This document shows positions 22,359 through 33,921 of a DNA stretch of 64,000 bases, piece after piece. Position 1 is the first letter of the stretch; every line of letters starts with the position of its first letter. The stretch is taken from the NCBI GenBank assembly GCA_037043235.1, contig JAWRVZ010000233.1, positions 620,001 through 684,000 on the forward strand, written 5' to 3'. This DNA comes from Rhodeus uyekii. Lineage: Eukaryota; Chordata; Actinopteri; Cypriniformes; Acheilognathidae. A program made the translations under genes and the position numbers. Below the pieces are notes generated by a model, which saw only the letters and a list, made by a program, of their open reading frames with translations, was not told where the DNA came from and did no database searches.

Positions 22359-25293
22359 CCTGGCCCGTGACCCTGGTAACTTACGTAGATACTATACTAT
22401 ATATCGCTGCCGTTGGGCGGAAACGTCATGTCCTAAACCATTACTAACAATATGTAAACACCGTTGTCAAAGTTGGTATTGTCATTTTATATATGGTCAG
22501 ACAATTGCATGTGCCATTATATTAGAAACATTCACCAAAAATCAAATAGAGTTACAAGGTTTTCACCATACAGTGAATGTCGGACATATGTGTTTTGTGT
22601 TTTGTCATTAAAATGGTTCTATCTGAGGCAGTTAGTGCATCAACTTACAGGCTACAGAGTTAACTGTAGCTATGTGGGTGCTCAGTTTTTTCTGTCATTT
22701 GTCCAAAATCTCATGTTATAAAAGATGAAGTGCTATGCAGAGGCTATTTTAGACAGTATTGGCTGTGACTCAACAAACCTCAGCAATTATCCCTTCTTCA
22801 TGCTTATAATTAAATATAATGATTTATACTTAGATAATTATCTCTGGAAAGGGATCTTATAGAAGCAATTCTCAGTGCATTGAGGGGAGGGAACAAACTG
22901 GTGGGATAGCACTCTACAGCTCTCTTATTTGCCCCATATGTTAACAAGAGGAAAGTCATTCACAAGACAGCTGCCAAGATACATGGGTTTGATTATACAT
23001 TCTTGTGTTCTGTTCAGGGGTGTGTGTCAACATTTTGACCTAAAAGCACTTTTCTTCTCCTTTCTGTGTCTACAGGCCTCTCAACATTATAAGAGCTTTC
23101 TTTTGGGCCTCTGAACTAAATTAGCTTTTTTCACTGTTTATGAAAATTGGCTCAGAGCCCCATTTTAAATAATTTAAATTTAGATGTAGTTTGACCTCAC
23201 ATCTTTTCTCTCTTTTGATCAGGAAGTGGGGTCAGTAGGGAAAATATGAAAGTTTATCCAACATTTGACTTTGATTCACGTTTTCAAGTTTTGAGTTAAA
23301 TTTATGTGTGCCACATATAGCCTAAAATAGGAATCTTTCCAGTAATCTCATGGAAAATATCTTCACTAAATAACAGAAGGCTTTCACAATCCTTTCTCAT
23401 ATTATCTATTAAGGAACTGAAAATGAGCATTTCAGAATTTAATTATTGTGTTTGATGTATAATCTCACTGCAGTGAACATCACCAAGGTGTGACTTCCAT
23501 ATGAGGCAGAACACCTATATCTAACTCTAATTATGACATTACAAAGGTGAGAACAGACTTCCAGAATTACAATCTTTAAAGGTTAATGAATATGAAGAAT
23601 CATTTCTGTGTTAATCAGGGCATCCATAGCACAATAAGTCTTTGTAAGCTGCGAACCTTATTACTTCTCAGTATTCATCAGTAGTATTATTAAATAGCTA
23701 TGTTTAAATTTAGGGACTTTTTCAGTTTTGTAAGATAAACAATTTTGGTACACTGTACAATGTAACCTGCCATTTCTACTTTAAGGAGTTGTTTATTCAA
23801 TGCACTTTTGTTGGTGTAATCAAATTTATTAAGTTTTATTCAATGATCTTAAATAATATTTTCTATAATTTTTGTATATTTTGTCATTATTATATTATAT
23901 TTTTCATTATTCATATTATTTTTGAATTCAGTTTAATTTGATTTGCACCTTTTTAGGAAAACATTGTTCAAGTGCAGTGTAAAATCTGGGTATTGAAGCA
24001 AAACCAGTTGAGAACTACTGAGGTAGAGTTTGGTTCATCCTTCAGCTGGGTGCCCCCCACCATCTCCACCCCGCAGATCTTTATTTATGCTTGTGGTTTT
24101 GTTGGTCTTACTCAGTTGCTTTGGAGCCATATCTCTGACAGAGAATAACAAGCAAAGCAGCTTATACATACTCATACCACACAAAGTATGTGTCTGTCAA
24201 ATCGTTCGCCTCCCACCATCACAGATGGCGGTCTGGTGTGAGGATATACTGTCATTTATGTCTCTGCCATTAATTAAAGCCAAACAGAGAGACAAACTGG
24301 ATTTGCAGCTTAAACCGTATGCCACTGTTCTTTATTGATTTAACTAAGGATCTACACACTCCACAATACTACTACCATACGTGTTTAGTTTGGACTAGTT
24401 AAGAGAAGTTATGGGCTCATAAACTATATGAATGAAAGTAAGAGTATTCATATATTTTATGTATATTCACAGTGGTAGGAGGCTGCTGAAAAGCCTAAAA
24501 TTAAATTCACACTCTTGAGTGCTAATTTGACAGTCTGCATAATGAATGAATGCATCAAAGTTTACCTTGCTTACAATAATCTAATCATAGCTGGCTTTAT
24601 AGGTAATGTCCATCATCACATCCTTATCACTCTTGAGGACTTTCTGAAGGCCTGAAGCTACAAGATTTCCTCAAAACATAATTTCATGGTACAAAAATTA
24701 TCTGAACAGATCGTGATAGTGTTCATAAAGCCTCAAATGCAACTAAATATGGGAATTATCAAAGTTTTCCAAAGGCCTTAAGAATTATGGTAAAATTGCC
24801 AATTTTCTTATTGAGCCTGTCAACAAATTTACATGTTATTGATGTAGTTCAGTGTGATATTGTCACCCTCACACCACACAGACACCCCCCCCCCTCCTTT
24901 TTTTTGCCCTTTCCATGGATGCCACACAGTGTTTGTTTACACCTGAGTAATTTATACTCTTCAATGTGATAACATAACTTAGTTGATATCTTAAACATGC
25001 TGTTTTCTTGTAGATAGCTTTTTAGAAGATCTGCTTTCCTCTGAAGATAATTGACATCATCCATTTTGGATGAAGGTATGGAGTAAGATGTCTATGTTCT
25101 TCCTCCATTCCTTTAAGAATCTAGTGATTGACACTTGTCCCAGAGACACACAATGCTGGACTTTATTTTTGTAAGTAAGCAGACATCCTGATCTGTCCTT
25201 GTTCACATATGTGGATAAACGTTCAAAGGAAAGTCCAAATAACAATTAACACATAAGAAAGACAAAAAGTGCAAGACCACATTACTATCAAAA
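22359..25293. other. AT-rich non-coding DNA, no gene
   Basis: No supportable gene. The sequence AAACCAGTTGAGAACTACTG ending at 24020 looks like a right hAT terminus without a visible partner. A short poly-C occurs near 24886. Confidence 0.5.
24001..24020 (-). mobile_element. Solitary hAT-like right terminus
   Basis: The reverse complement CAGTAGTTCTCAACTGGTTT is a typical Charlie-type hAT end. No left end or target duplication was found, so it is probably a relic. Confidence 0.4.
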
Positions 25294-25322
25294 TACAAAC
25301 CTGATTCCAAAAAAGTTGGTAC

Positions 25323-25658
25323 TGTCACAGTCATGTCGTGTCTCGTCACGTTCCTCCTGTGTGAGCATTCTGTGTTCCCGTCGACTGTCACGTCTGCCAC
25401 TCCCCCTTGTTAGTAGTTCAGGTGCTCCCCGTTATCCTGCCTACTTAAACCCTAATGTTCTCCTTTGTCTTTGTCGATTGTTGAGCTGTTTTCATGTCGG
25501 TTCTCCATGTGTGGATGTTTCCTTCCGTGTCTCCATGTACTCCGAGTTTTGCACTGTTTAGTGCCGTTCTTGTTCTCGTTTTGAATAAAGTGTTTTCAGT
25601 TTGGATTTCCGCGTCTCCCTTGTCTCTCCACATCGCACACCGCCCTTCTCGTGTAACA
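25323..25658 (+). mobile_element. Solo LTR, 336 bp
   Basis: It begins TGTCACAGTC and ends CTCGTGTAACA, the TG...CA form of LTRs. It is flanked by a perfect 5-bp duplication GGTAC at 25318-25322 and 25659-25663. It contains AATAAA near 25585. Five-base target duplications are usual for Ty3/gypsy-type integrases, but the family is not determined. No internal retrotransposon sequence remains, so it arose by LTR-LTR recombination. Confidence 0.85.
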
Positions 25659-25996
25659 GGTACACTGTACAAATTGTGAATAAAAAAGAAATGCGATAAT
25701 TTCCAAATCCCATAAACTTATATTTTATTCACAATAGAATATAGAATAGAATATATATCAAATGTTGAAAGTAAGATATTTTGAATGCCAGAAAACCCAT
25801 ACTGGATGCCTGTGATCTTCGGGCCCTTAGACGGCACTGCATCACATACAGGAATGCTACTGTATGGAAATCACAACATGGGCTCAGAAATACTTCCAAT
25901 ATACTGCATATATACTGAAAATATATATACTGAAAATATACTGCATCAATTACAACATCATGGCTGCGTAGAAGAAGGATCCAGGTACAGAAATGG

Positions 25997-26224
25997 CCAG
26001 CCAGCAGTCCAGATCTTTCAACCATAGAAAACGTTTGGCGCATCATAAAGAGGAAGATGCGACAAAGAAGACCTAAGACAGTTCAGAAACTATTAGACAA
26101 GAATTATTTCCTATTCCTAAACTTGAGCAACTTGTCTCCTCAGTCCCCAGATGTTGCAAAATATTATAAAAAGAAGAGGGGATGCCACACAGTGGTAAAC
26201 CTGGCCTTGTCCCAACTTTTTTGA
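25997..26224 (+). pseudogene. Mariner/Tc1-type transposase C-terminal fragment
   Basis: An open stretch of 75 codons reads PASSPDLSTIENVWRIIKRK followed by a basic tail and ends at a TGA at 26222. This is the third catalytic region (SPDLNPIENLW) of mariner/Tc1 transposases with the final acidic residue context preserved (IENVW). The upstream catalytic parts are missing or unreadable, so the element is dead. Confidence 0.8.
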
Positions 26225-26420
26225 GATGTGTTGATGCCATGTAATTTAAAATCAACATATTTTTCCCTTAAAATGATACATTTTCTCAGTTTAAACATTT
26301 GATATGTCATCTATGTTGTATTCTGAATAAAATATTGAAATGTGAAACTTCCACATCATTACATTCTGTTTTTATTCACAATTTGTACAGTGTCCCAACT
26401 CTTCTGGAATTGGGGTTGTA

Positions 26421-27028
26421 TTTATTAGTCCTATGATCTTCCTTTGGCCCTGTGAGATTGTTTTTTGTTTAGGTAGAAAGTCTTCCGAAGTCATTTGATT
26501 AGTCACTAACCAGCACTCCCCTCATCTGCACTTGCGCTCATCTGTATGTCTGCATGTCTTGGCTTCTCTCTAACTGACTCCCAGCCATTTCTGTTATGCT
26601 CAATTTCCTGTAATTGAGCTTGTCATGTTTGTGCAGAGAGATGTCACATCGGATCACATAGTGCTTTTTGAGTAGTCTAAAAGCAAGAAGGTCATTGGTC
26701 TCCCCAACTTGAGGATTGGCCTCATATATAGTTTCTGGCCCAGTTTTCTAATTGGTCATTTGCATAGCATCATTTCTTCCTGTCTGTCCTTCACTTAACA
26801 ATTTCTCAAGAAGACTCAAATCATCTGTCTTGTGTTTTCAAGTAGTGGCAGTGAGTTGATTGGGAATTGTATTAATGGTTTGACCACATCATGTGTGCAT
26901 TGTGACATCAGTGACTTGGAAGTGTTACATCACGTTACAACAATTTACTTTGCATGGGTTATTTTAGAGTTAGCACATAATTTTACTCATTCAAGAATTT
27001 AGGGGTTGGCAATTTAAAAAAAATGCTT
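26421..27028. other. Non-coding DNA, no gene
   Basis: No ORF or repeat family was recognised in this stretch. Confidence 0.5.
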
Positions 27029-27375
27029 TTGAAAGCTCTCTTATGCTCACCATGGCTCTATTTATTTGATCAAAAATATAGAAAAAAAGTCATGTTAAAT
27101 TTATATTCTATAAAACTTTATATTTGAACACATATTTGTAAAGTTTGCCTTATTCCTGAGGTGGTAAATGTTCTGAATTTTCAGCATCATTACTCCGGTC
27201 TTCAGTGTCACATGAAACTTCAGAAATCATTCTAATATGCTAATTTGGTGCTGAATAAACATTTCTCATTCTTAATGTTAAAAACAGTTTTGTCGCTTAA
27301 TATGTTTGTGGGAACCTTGATACATTTTATTCAGGATTATTTGATGAATAGAGTATTCAAAAGAACATTATGAAT
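27029..27375 (+). repeat. Dispersed cyprinid-type repeat, copy C
   Basis: CTCTCTTATGCTCACCATGG, then TTTATTTGATCAAAAATATA, TTTTCAGCATCATTACTCC, TCTAATATGCTAATTTGGTG and the block near 27330-27365 occur in the order seen in copies A and B. This is the least interrupted copy in the window. Confidence 0.7.
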
Positions 27376-28434
27376 GTGTAGTGGTGTCAATGTAATCTGG
27401 ACGTACTACATTGTCCATGTTGTCTTTATCATGTAACCTACCAGTGTCAGTTACATTGCTTCACTGCAATTCATGAATCCTCTCCTTTGATCTCAGGAGG
27501 TATTAAAGAGTCCACCGGAAGAAATAAGTTGTCTGGGCACTTTTTGTCTACTCTTTTATGAGTACTGTGAATTCGGACATTCTTCTTTTGTCACATACTG
27601 TTTTTCGCCTACTAGGGAGGTATGCGGTTTCGGATGCAGCCAACATTTTGCATCTAACTTTTGCATCTTGCAGCAGTTTATTTCTGTTCAAATCGCCATC
27701 TACAGGATATTGCAGGTACTATAGCTAGTGCATTTTGTGCTCTAGGCTCACAGGCTGGTCCTCTGTTCCAGGTAGGAGGGTGCTCTCCTAGTGAGCTGTG
27801 ACACACCTGCGGCCATTGTCACTGAGGTGGCGTTGGTACATCATTCCCCTAGCATTTCGACGCAGCGCGAGTTCCCTTGAAAAGGAATGTCTCAGGTTAT
27901 ATATCGTCACCTTCCTAAAATAATTGCCTAAGTCATTTTTTGACAAAAAATATTTTTTTGCTTAAGTCATCCCCTCATGATTCTGGCCACCTCTGGTAAA
28001 ATCCTCGACATCCTCAGTTGAACAAATCATACAATTCTACTGTAGTATAATGGCTTATGTCAAGTGTGTTAATCAGTTATTGGTTCAGTTTTTTGTGTTT
28101 TCTGAGAAACCTGGAAAAATGACTTAGGCAATTATTTTAGGAAGGTGACGATATGTAAACATAGTTCTCTGAAGAGGGAACGAGACGCTGCGTCTTTTGC
28201 CTCAACTCCTTGCGCTTCTGGGCTTGCTTCAGACACTTTCTTAGCTGCTGCTTTTGGGTTTATGATTTTATGATCCTGGTTCATGACGTCATTGACCCGT
28301 GATGATCATTCACACAATAGTTTGATCGATTTCACAGTGCTTCACGAGACTACATGCCAAGGCATTCACCTAGCATTTCAATGCAGCATCTCGTTCCCTC
28401 TTCAGGGAACTGTTTACATACGTAACCTGAGACG
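27376..28434. repeat. Cyprinid-type repeat with 'GACGCTGCGTC' ends, hosting a MITE
   Basis: Related end sequences occur three times. At 27845-27899 one runs from TAGCATTTCGACGCAGCG to CTCAGGTTAT. At 28155-28200 it is inverted (AGAGGGAACGAGACGCTGCG). At 28370-28434 it is direct again (CAGCATCTCGTTCCCTCTTC, ending in ACGTAACCTGAGACG). The last two form the inverted ends of an element of about 280 bp. The 254-bp MITE lies at the junction. Confidence 0.5.
27901..28154. mobile_element. 254-bp MITE with perfect 40-bp terminal inverted repeats
   Basis: The left arm 27901-27940 (starting ATATCGTCACCTTCC) is the exact reverse complement of 28115-28154, 40 of 40 bases. The perfect arms imply recent insertion or gene conversion. 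The interior has no ORF. The outer ATAT makes the exact boundary and target duplication (TA or longer) ambiguous. Confidence 0.9.
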
Positions 28435-28773
28435 TTTCTTGTTTTTCAGTGGTATGTCTCTTAGGTGTTGAAGACTAGTTCATCTCCTAAGTACTACTTA
28501 AGTACTGTTAAAATCAGATAGACTTTTATTAAAGTTGTATTGAGATTGGTGACTTGTAACTTGTTAACTTGTAATCCTTTTTTTAAGGGATCTGTACTTT
28601 TACTTAAGTGTGGTTTTCATACACTATTTACACCTCTGGAAAATGCAACTGAGAAATGCCATGAATAAAGTTAAGTGCAACTTTTATCGCATAAGTAAGG
28701 ATCAACTATTACTTTCATTAACTTAAATTCTTCCCATTAATTCTTATTTTTATAACAAAAACAAAATAAGATA

Positions 28774-28864
<91 letters not shown>

Positions 28865-30040
28865 TTTTTTTATATATATATATATAGCTGCATGTTGGTT
28901 ATGTAATGTCATTACTAGTATTCCGTTACTCAGCAAGCCTGGCGCCCTGTGGCATGTTTCCACACCAAACAGGACGACCAACTCCAAACCTCCTCCTCAT
29001 CACCTCCTCAGCCCTACCCCCAAAGCTCCAGACCAAAACATAGATAAGCTTGGCTTTCTGTTACTTCCTGCTGATCCCATGGACTGATAAGTGTTCAGTG
29101 CGGCTGTAAAAGCACTAAGCTACTGAAAAAGATGTCATTGCCATTATTGGCCAAAGCTATCGCTGTCACTTATGTGTGCTTTTCTTTCTCACACTGTTGC
29201 GGTGATTTGCCCTTTGACTGTATTTCTTATAAGTCCTAAAGAGAGCAGAGAACACTAATGTGTTCAAAGAAAGATGTCAGATCAATCTGTAGTGTCTGGC
29301 CACAAAGCATATCTTGTAAAACTCTTTTTATCTGATAGTTGGATCTTCTCAAATAAACATTTATGTATTTGAATGGCTCTGTAGTGACGATGACACCAAG
29401 CTTTCAAAGATGGCAAGACCTTTAACCTAGAAGTGTGTGCTTAAGTGCAGCCCTCAACTCAGTCTATTCCTGGCAATACGACCGGCCGGTGAGACTCAGA
29501 TAGTACAACTCTGCATTTTCATGCTTAGCATGCCTATTAATTCTTGTAAAATTTAAATTTTCTTCACATAGCTGTTCTTAAGCCTTAATAGGTTTTTGAT
29601 ACATCTGGTGTTGTGTTTACCATGCAATTCGCACAAAATATTGTCCGGAAGGCTCTTACATGAGTACACGTATTATCCAGCAAAAGTTTTCAGGCACTTA
29701 TGGATTTGGGTTATTTGTTTTCTCTTCTCTCATATCTAATAACCTAATTGAACAATCTATATTTCCTCTCCTTTCCCTTGCCAGAGAGCCATTGTGGTCC
29801 AGTGGATTGATTAGATTGATTCTGCTGAAATATATGCTTCATTCTCCCACAATGTAAACTTTCTCCAGGACCTCAGTGGAGCCACACTGTTTGCAGATAA
29901 ATGCACAGTGAGAACAATGATTTGTCTTGGTAGCACTGTACATTGTATTTTTATGGGTGAAACAAGAGCTGATAGCTGCTGTTGTTTATTTGCACGCGCT
30001 GTTTGAGTTGTTTTATTACCTGAAATGTATGCTTATAAAC
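28435..30040. other. Non-coding DNA with a long TA microsatellite
   Basis: No gene is supported. The stretch contains (TA)n at 28777-28886. Confidence 0.5.
28777..28886. repeat. (TA)n microsatellite
   Basis: About 84 bases of alternating AT are followed, after CAGATTTTTT, by a further 16 bases or so. Confidence 0.97.
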
Positions 30041-30740
30041 TACCGTATTTTTCACCGCATAAGACGCATTTTTTCTTCCCCAAAACTGGGGGGGAAAAGT
30101 TGGTGCGTCCTATCCGACGAATATAAAGAATCCGAGGAGTGCGGCCACGGCCGTAGCCGTGGTGATGACGAGTGGTGATGACGTTCAGCGCTCACGCTTC
30201 ACTCTCTGTGAGTCACGCTTCTTTCTCTTGGTTTAGTTTCACTTCTCTCAGTTGCACTTGTGAGCCGCGTTCTCTGCTTCCGTGGTGACTCGCGTCTCGC
30301 CAGGTGTTGTACCGAAATCTGACTACCCGGACAAATCTCACTCCCCTACACACGCGCATTAATACGCGCTGCATCGAGATGAACGCACTTCCTTGAGCAT
30401 ATTCGCCTACAAACCGACTTGTATGCTTACATAAATAAGCAGAAAATGAAATTATATTACAGTTATAATGAATTATAGTCAGGGTTGGGGAGTAACGAAA
30501 TACATGTAACGGCGTTACGTATTTAAAATACAAAATTTGAGTAACTGTATTTCGTTACAGTTACATTTTAAATTGATGGTAATCAAATTACAGTTACATT
30601 CAAAAAGTATTTTAGATTACCAAAGTGATTACTTTGAATTTTAGTGTCATTTATTTATTAATATTAATGTAAGCTGTCTGATGATTATCCGACTCTGTCT
30701 CTTTAAAAATAAAAAGCGCGCGCAGCCTGTTCAGTTAGAG

Positions 30741-31861
30741 CAGGGGTGTCAAACTCAATTGCACAGGGGGCCAAAATCCCAAAAAACTTTAGGTCGCGGG
30801 CCGAACAGGATAAACATTTATTGAAAACACTAAAACTAAACTTTTAAAACTTACCTTTTTTTTAATTAGATGTGAATAAAAACAGACAGAAATATTATTC
30901 TGGAATAAATCAACTTATACCTTGAATAACTTAAAAATATAAAAATATTTAAAAAATACTTTTAAAAAATTAAAATATATCCTGTCTAAATTACACAAGT
31001 TAGAAATAAAGTAAACAAGTAAAGTAAAAGTAAAAGTTAAAAGAACAAACATTCAAATTTCTTTACTCTTATGTCATTTTATATAAAACTTAAAAAGATT
31101 TATATATAAAAGATTTTGCTCTCCATAAAAAAATTATCCTGTCAAAATTATACAAATTCAAAACATGGACATGCTGCATATCAAAACCTGGAAATCTAAA
31201 TACAATTTTTGCTTTTCAGCAATAACAAATCAAATCATTCAGTTGTCTTTGCTCTTACGTCATTTGTCTCATGGTGCCGTCTTATTAAATTATTTACTTA
31301 CTGCCACATTAGCTCCGCAAATGAGACACACGGGTATACCAGCAGTATGTCAGTAAACATATACCGTATTTTCCCGCATATAACCCATGGGTTATAGCAG
31401 ATTTTACAAACTATATCACAATTTTTTTTACACGTAATAATATTTCAATATATTTGTTACGTCCCTAAGGACGTAATGTTTTTTTTTTTTGCGCTGTATT
31501 TTCTTTCTGGCGCTTGTACTATCACTCTGACAGCTGGCGCTGATAGGCTGTCTGACCTGTCAATCATGCAAGAAGACGTTCTGCCATGAGGGCGGGCTCT
31601 TCTCATCCGATGATCGACACCTGAATTTCGCGCACAAGCACTGTGTACCGAGCCTGAACAGTTATGGATAATTGACAATAACAATCGCGCGGTGCGAGCG
31701 CGAAGCATCATTAGCCACTTCCTGTTTAATACAGGAAGTGTTCGGCGGGTCAGTTGGAGCGCGGGACATCTCGCGGGCCATTAATAAAATGCTCTCGCGG
31801 GCCGGACATAATTACACGCCGGGCCGGATGTGGCCCGCGGGCCTTGAGTTTGACACCTATG
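30741..31861. mobile_element. Second hAT element nested within the first
   Basis: It starts CAGGGGTGTCAAACTCAA and ends TTGAGTTTGACACCTATG. It is flanked by perfect 8-bp duplications AGTTAGAG at 30733-30740 and 31862-31869. Next to the ends are GGGCC-rich inverted stretches (GTCGCGGGCCGAAC; GTGGCCCGCGGGCC). It has no transposase ORF. It lands 28 bases before the ATG of the host element's BED exon. Confidence 0.9.
31364..31676 (-). mobile_element. Truncated MITE related to 51182-51836
   Basis: It starts CCGTATTTTCCCGCATATAA after TA, and runs through ACACGTAATAATATTTCAAT, TATCACTCTGACAGCTGGCG and TGTGTACCGAGCCTGAACAG. All are found in reverse complement, in the same order, in the element at 51182-51836. 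Homology stops at ATTGAC (31676), so the distal third and second terminus are missing. It also lacks about 110 bases of the interior. Confidence 0.8.
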
Positions 31862-31889
31862 AGTTAGAGAGTGTAGATCTGCATAAAAA

Positions 31890-32063
31890 ATGGACGGGAA
31901 AACAGCGCGTAATGCATTTCTTTCGTGGAAATTCAAAGACAATTTTACTTATAAACAAGAAAAAGGACGTAACATCACCGTGCGATGCAAGCTATGTCTA
32001 CCTGCAACAAAACTTCTGTTGGCTTCAAAGGATTCAACATCTAATCTGAAAAAGCATCTTGAA
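31890..32063 (+). pseudogene. BED zinc-finger exon of a hAT transposase
   Basis: The 58 codons from the ATG read with W13, F15 and F19, then VRCKLC (Cys33 and Cys36) and STSNLKKHLE (His56). This is the aromatic-C-x2-C-...-N-L-x-x-H pattern of BED fingers at the N-terminus of hAT transposases. The exon runs into a good splice donor, GAA|GTAAGT at 32064. I see no later transposase exon in the element, so the gene appears to be a truncated relic; a chimeric transcript cannot be excluded. The reading frame of this exon is undamaged. Confidence 0.7.
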
Positions 32064-32880
32064 GTAAGTTGTTCTTGGTCTTTGAAAATTATTTTCTTTA
32101 TTCCTTATTTTCCCATTTACTCATCCGTTGAGCTTTGTATGCTTATCATTAGCATACGTTTAATATTTATAAGAATTTGGTCTAATAAAACATAGAATTG
32201 ACATCCAATTAATCATGCTTTAAATAATGTTTTATAAAGCCAATGGCTTTGTGTACTTAATAGACAAACTTTAAACCTTAATAATTCATTACAAATGTTC
32301 AGGAAATGGCGCCTTTGTGCGAGTTCATTATCCGAATTGTGAACTAATTGTTTTTTTTCATCTTTTTAAATGAATCAATTTGTTTTGTTTACAAAAATAT
32401 TGTCAATGAATTATTCACGAATTTGATAGATCTGGGGTGTGTTTCCCAAAAGCATCGCTAGATAACTATAGTCATAAATTACATTGAACTTCATTGCGTC
32501 CATATTTAATTTGCGAAACGCATCCGACTGTTGACCCTCTCGATTCTGTTGTGGCGGTAACCTTTCCATAGAGAGGATAATAAGTGAAAGAATCACTCAA
32601 AGTTTTCTCCATTCATTACTTAAATCTGTTGTGTTACTTGGAGAATTGTTGTTTTTTTCTTGCTTTCATTTATTGTTAAGACCACACTTACTGACTGATA
32701 ATTGCTGCAATAGAAACATATTTATACTAGGGATAGTTAAAATGACACAAAATGACTTTTGTCATATTTTCCCCCAAACCTATTACTTTCTTGTGAAACA
32801 CAAAAAGAGAATAATAGTGGTGGAGGGATGCAAAAAAACTGTTGCGACACTGTAGGTGAGTCAGCTATGAATATATAAGC

Positions 32881-32929
32881 CAGAGATGGCCAAACTAGGG
32901 CCCGCGGGCCAACCTTTGATTTGTGGTCC

Positions 32930-32977
<48 letters not shown>
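32881..32977 (+). mobile_element. hAT-like left terminus followed by (GA)n
   Basis: CAGAGATGGCCAAACTAGGG then CCCGCGGGCCAACC resembles another hAT left end. It runs directly into about 46 bases of (GA)n at 32931-32977. No right end or duplication was found. It could be a fifth insertion in the nest or part of the host hAT element. Confidence 0.4.
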
Positions 32978-32981
<4 letters not shown>

Positions 32982-33633
32982 AGACAGACAGAGACATACC
33001 TTCGACACAGATTGTAATTTCTAATTTGACATAACAATTATGTTTGTTTTATAGTTAACTACAACAGAGTAAACTGAAATTAAATGTTTAAATTAATTTA
33101 AAGAATTACTGTAAATGCGCAATTCAAGGCGCAGCACTGCATGCTTTGCGACACATGACGTCAAGAAACGTCAAACAATTAAACGCAATAATGGAGAAAT
33201 CAAGGCAGTGGCACACAGACAAGAGTGTCACTTTTTTCAAGTTGGAGAGTAAACATTTCATTGAATGTAATGCTTTAATTTCTTTGTAGTGTTTTTTGTC
33301 TACTACAAATTCAAGCTCCTGTTTACTGAAATTTGAAAAATGGTATGAATGATAAGCACTTTGAGTATGTTCTTGTAGAGTTCATTTTTATTTACAGGTT
33401 GTAAACTTAATACAGGACATCAAGTTAATATGGTCTTTTGTGTTAAGTATTTCAAAGTATTTCAAAGTATTTAGATTACGTTACTAAACTTGAGTAATGT
33501 AACGAAATACGTTACAAATTACTTTTTAAAGCAAGTATTTTGTAATCTGTAGTGAAATACATTTTAAAAGTAACCTACCCAACCCTGATTATAGTAGGCC
33601 TATGGGTTTGCCAGGGGGAGTCAAATTTTCACA

Positions 33634-33921
33634 GCAGAAAAATACACCTGTGAAAATCTCACTCCCCTCACTAACTCTGGTTTAAAAGCTCACAGACTTA
33701 ACATATTTATTTTATTATCTCATTATGGTATGGACATTCTTTGCTCAAAAGCATTTGGTTGAAACAATTATAGTATGGGTTTACCAGGGGGAGTCAGATT
33801 TTCAGAGCAAAAAAAAATAACTCACCATATTTATCTTATTGTCTCATCATATGGTGAGTCTGTGAGCTTTTAAACCAGAGTTGATGATGGGTGTGAGATT
33901 TTCACAGGTGTATTTTTCTGC
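33634..33921. repeat. 65-bp inverted repeat inside the outer element
   Basis: The arms at 33634-33698 and 33857-33921 are reverse complements with four mismatches in 65. They begin GCAGAAAAATACACCTGTGA and end in CTCACAGACT, and are separated by 158 bases. Parts of the loop (TTTGCCAGGGGGAGTCA and TTTACCAGGGGGAGTCAG) are also duplicated in direct orientation around it. Confidence 0.9.

Larger units (their letters stand above)
25296..26418 (+). mobile_element. Mariner/Tc1-type element interrupted by a solo LTR
   Basis: The ends are inverted: CAAACCTGATTCCAAAAAAG at the left and TCTGGAATTGGGGTTG at the right, each flanked by TA (25294-25295, 26419-26420). Subterminal sequence ACTGTACAAATTGTGAATAA is mirrored by ATTCACAATTTGTACAGTGT near 26375-26394. 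A transposase C-terminal relic lies near the right end. The left TIR region was split by the LTR at 25323-25658. Confidence 0.85.
30480..33587 (+). mobile_element. hAT transposon, 3.1 kb, internally deleted
   Basis: It begins CAGGGTTGGGGAGTAACG and ends GTAACCTACCCAACCCTG. Perfect 8-bp duplications ATTATAGT flank it at 30472-30479 and 33588-33595, the hAT hallmark. Subterminal runs such as AAATACATGTAACGGCGTTA and TGAGTAATGTAACGAAATAC are inverted. It retains one transposase exon with a BED finger (31890-32063) but no catalytic domain. Another hAT element interrupts it at 30741-31861. Confidence 0.9.

Noticed and set aside
25316..25679. Overlapping ORFs on both strands
   Set aside because: They coincide with a solo LTR that has TG...CA ends and target duplications; no coding region is expected.
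31672..32049. 125-codon ORF overlapping the BED exon
   Set aside because: It crosses the boundary of the nested hAT element and is in a different frame from the BED reading, which has the recognisable motif.
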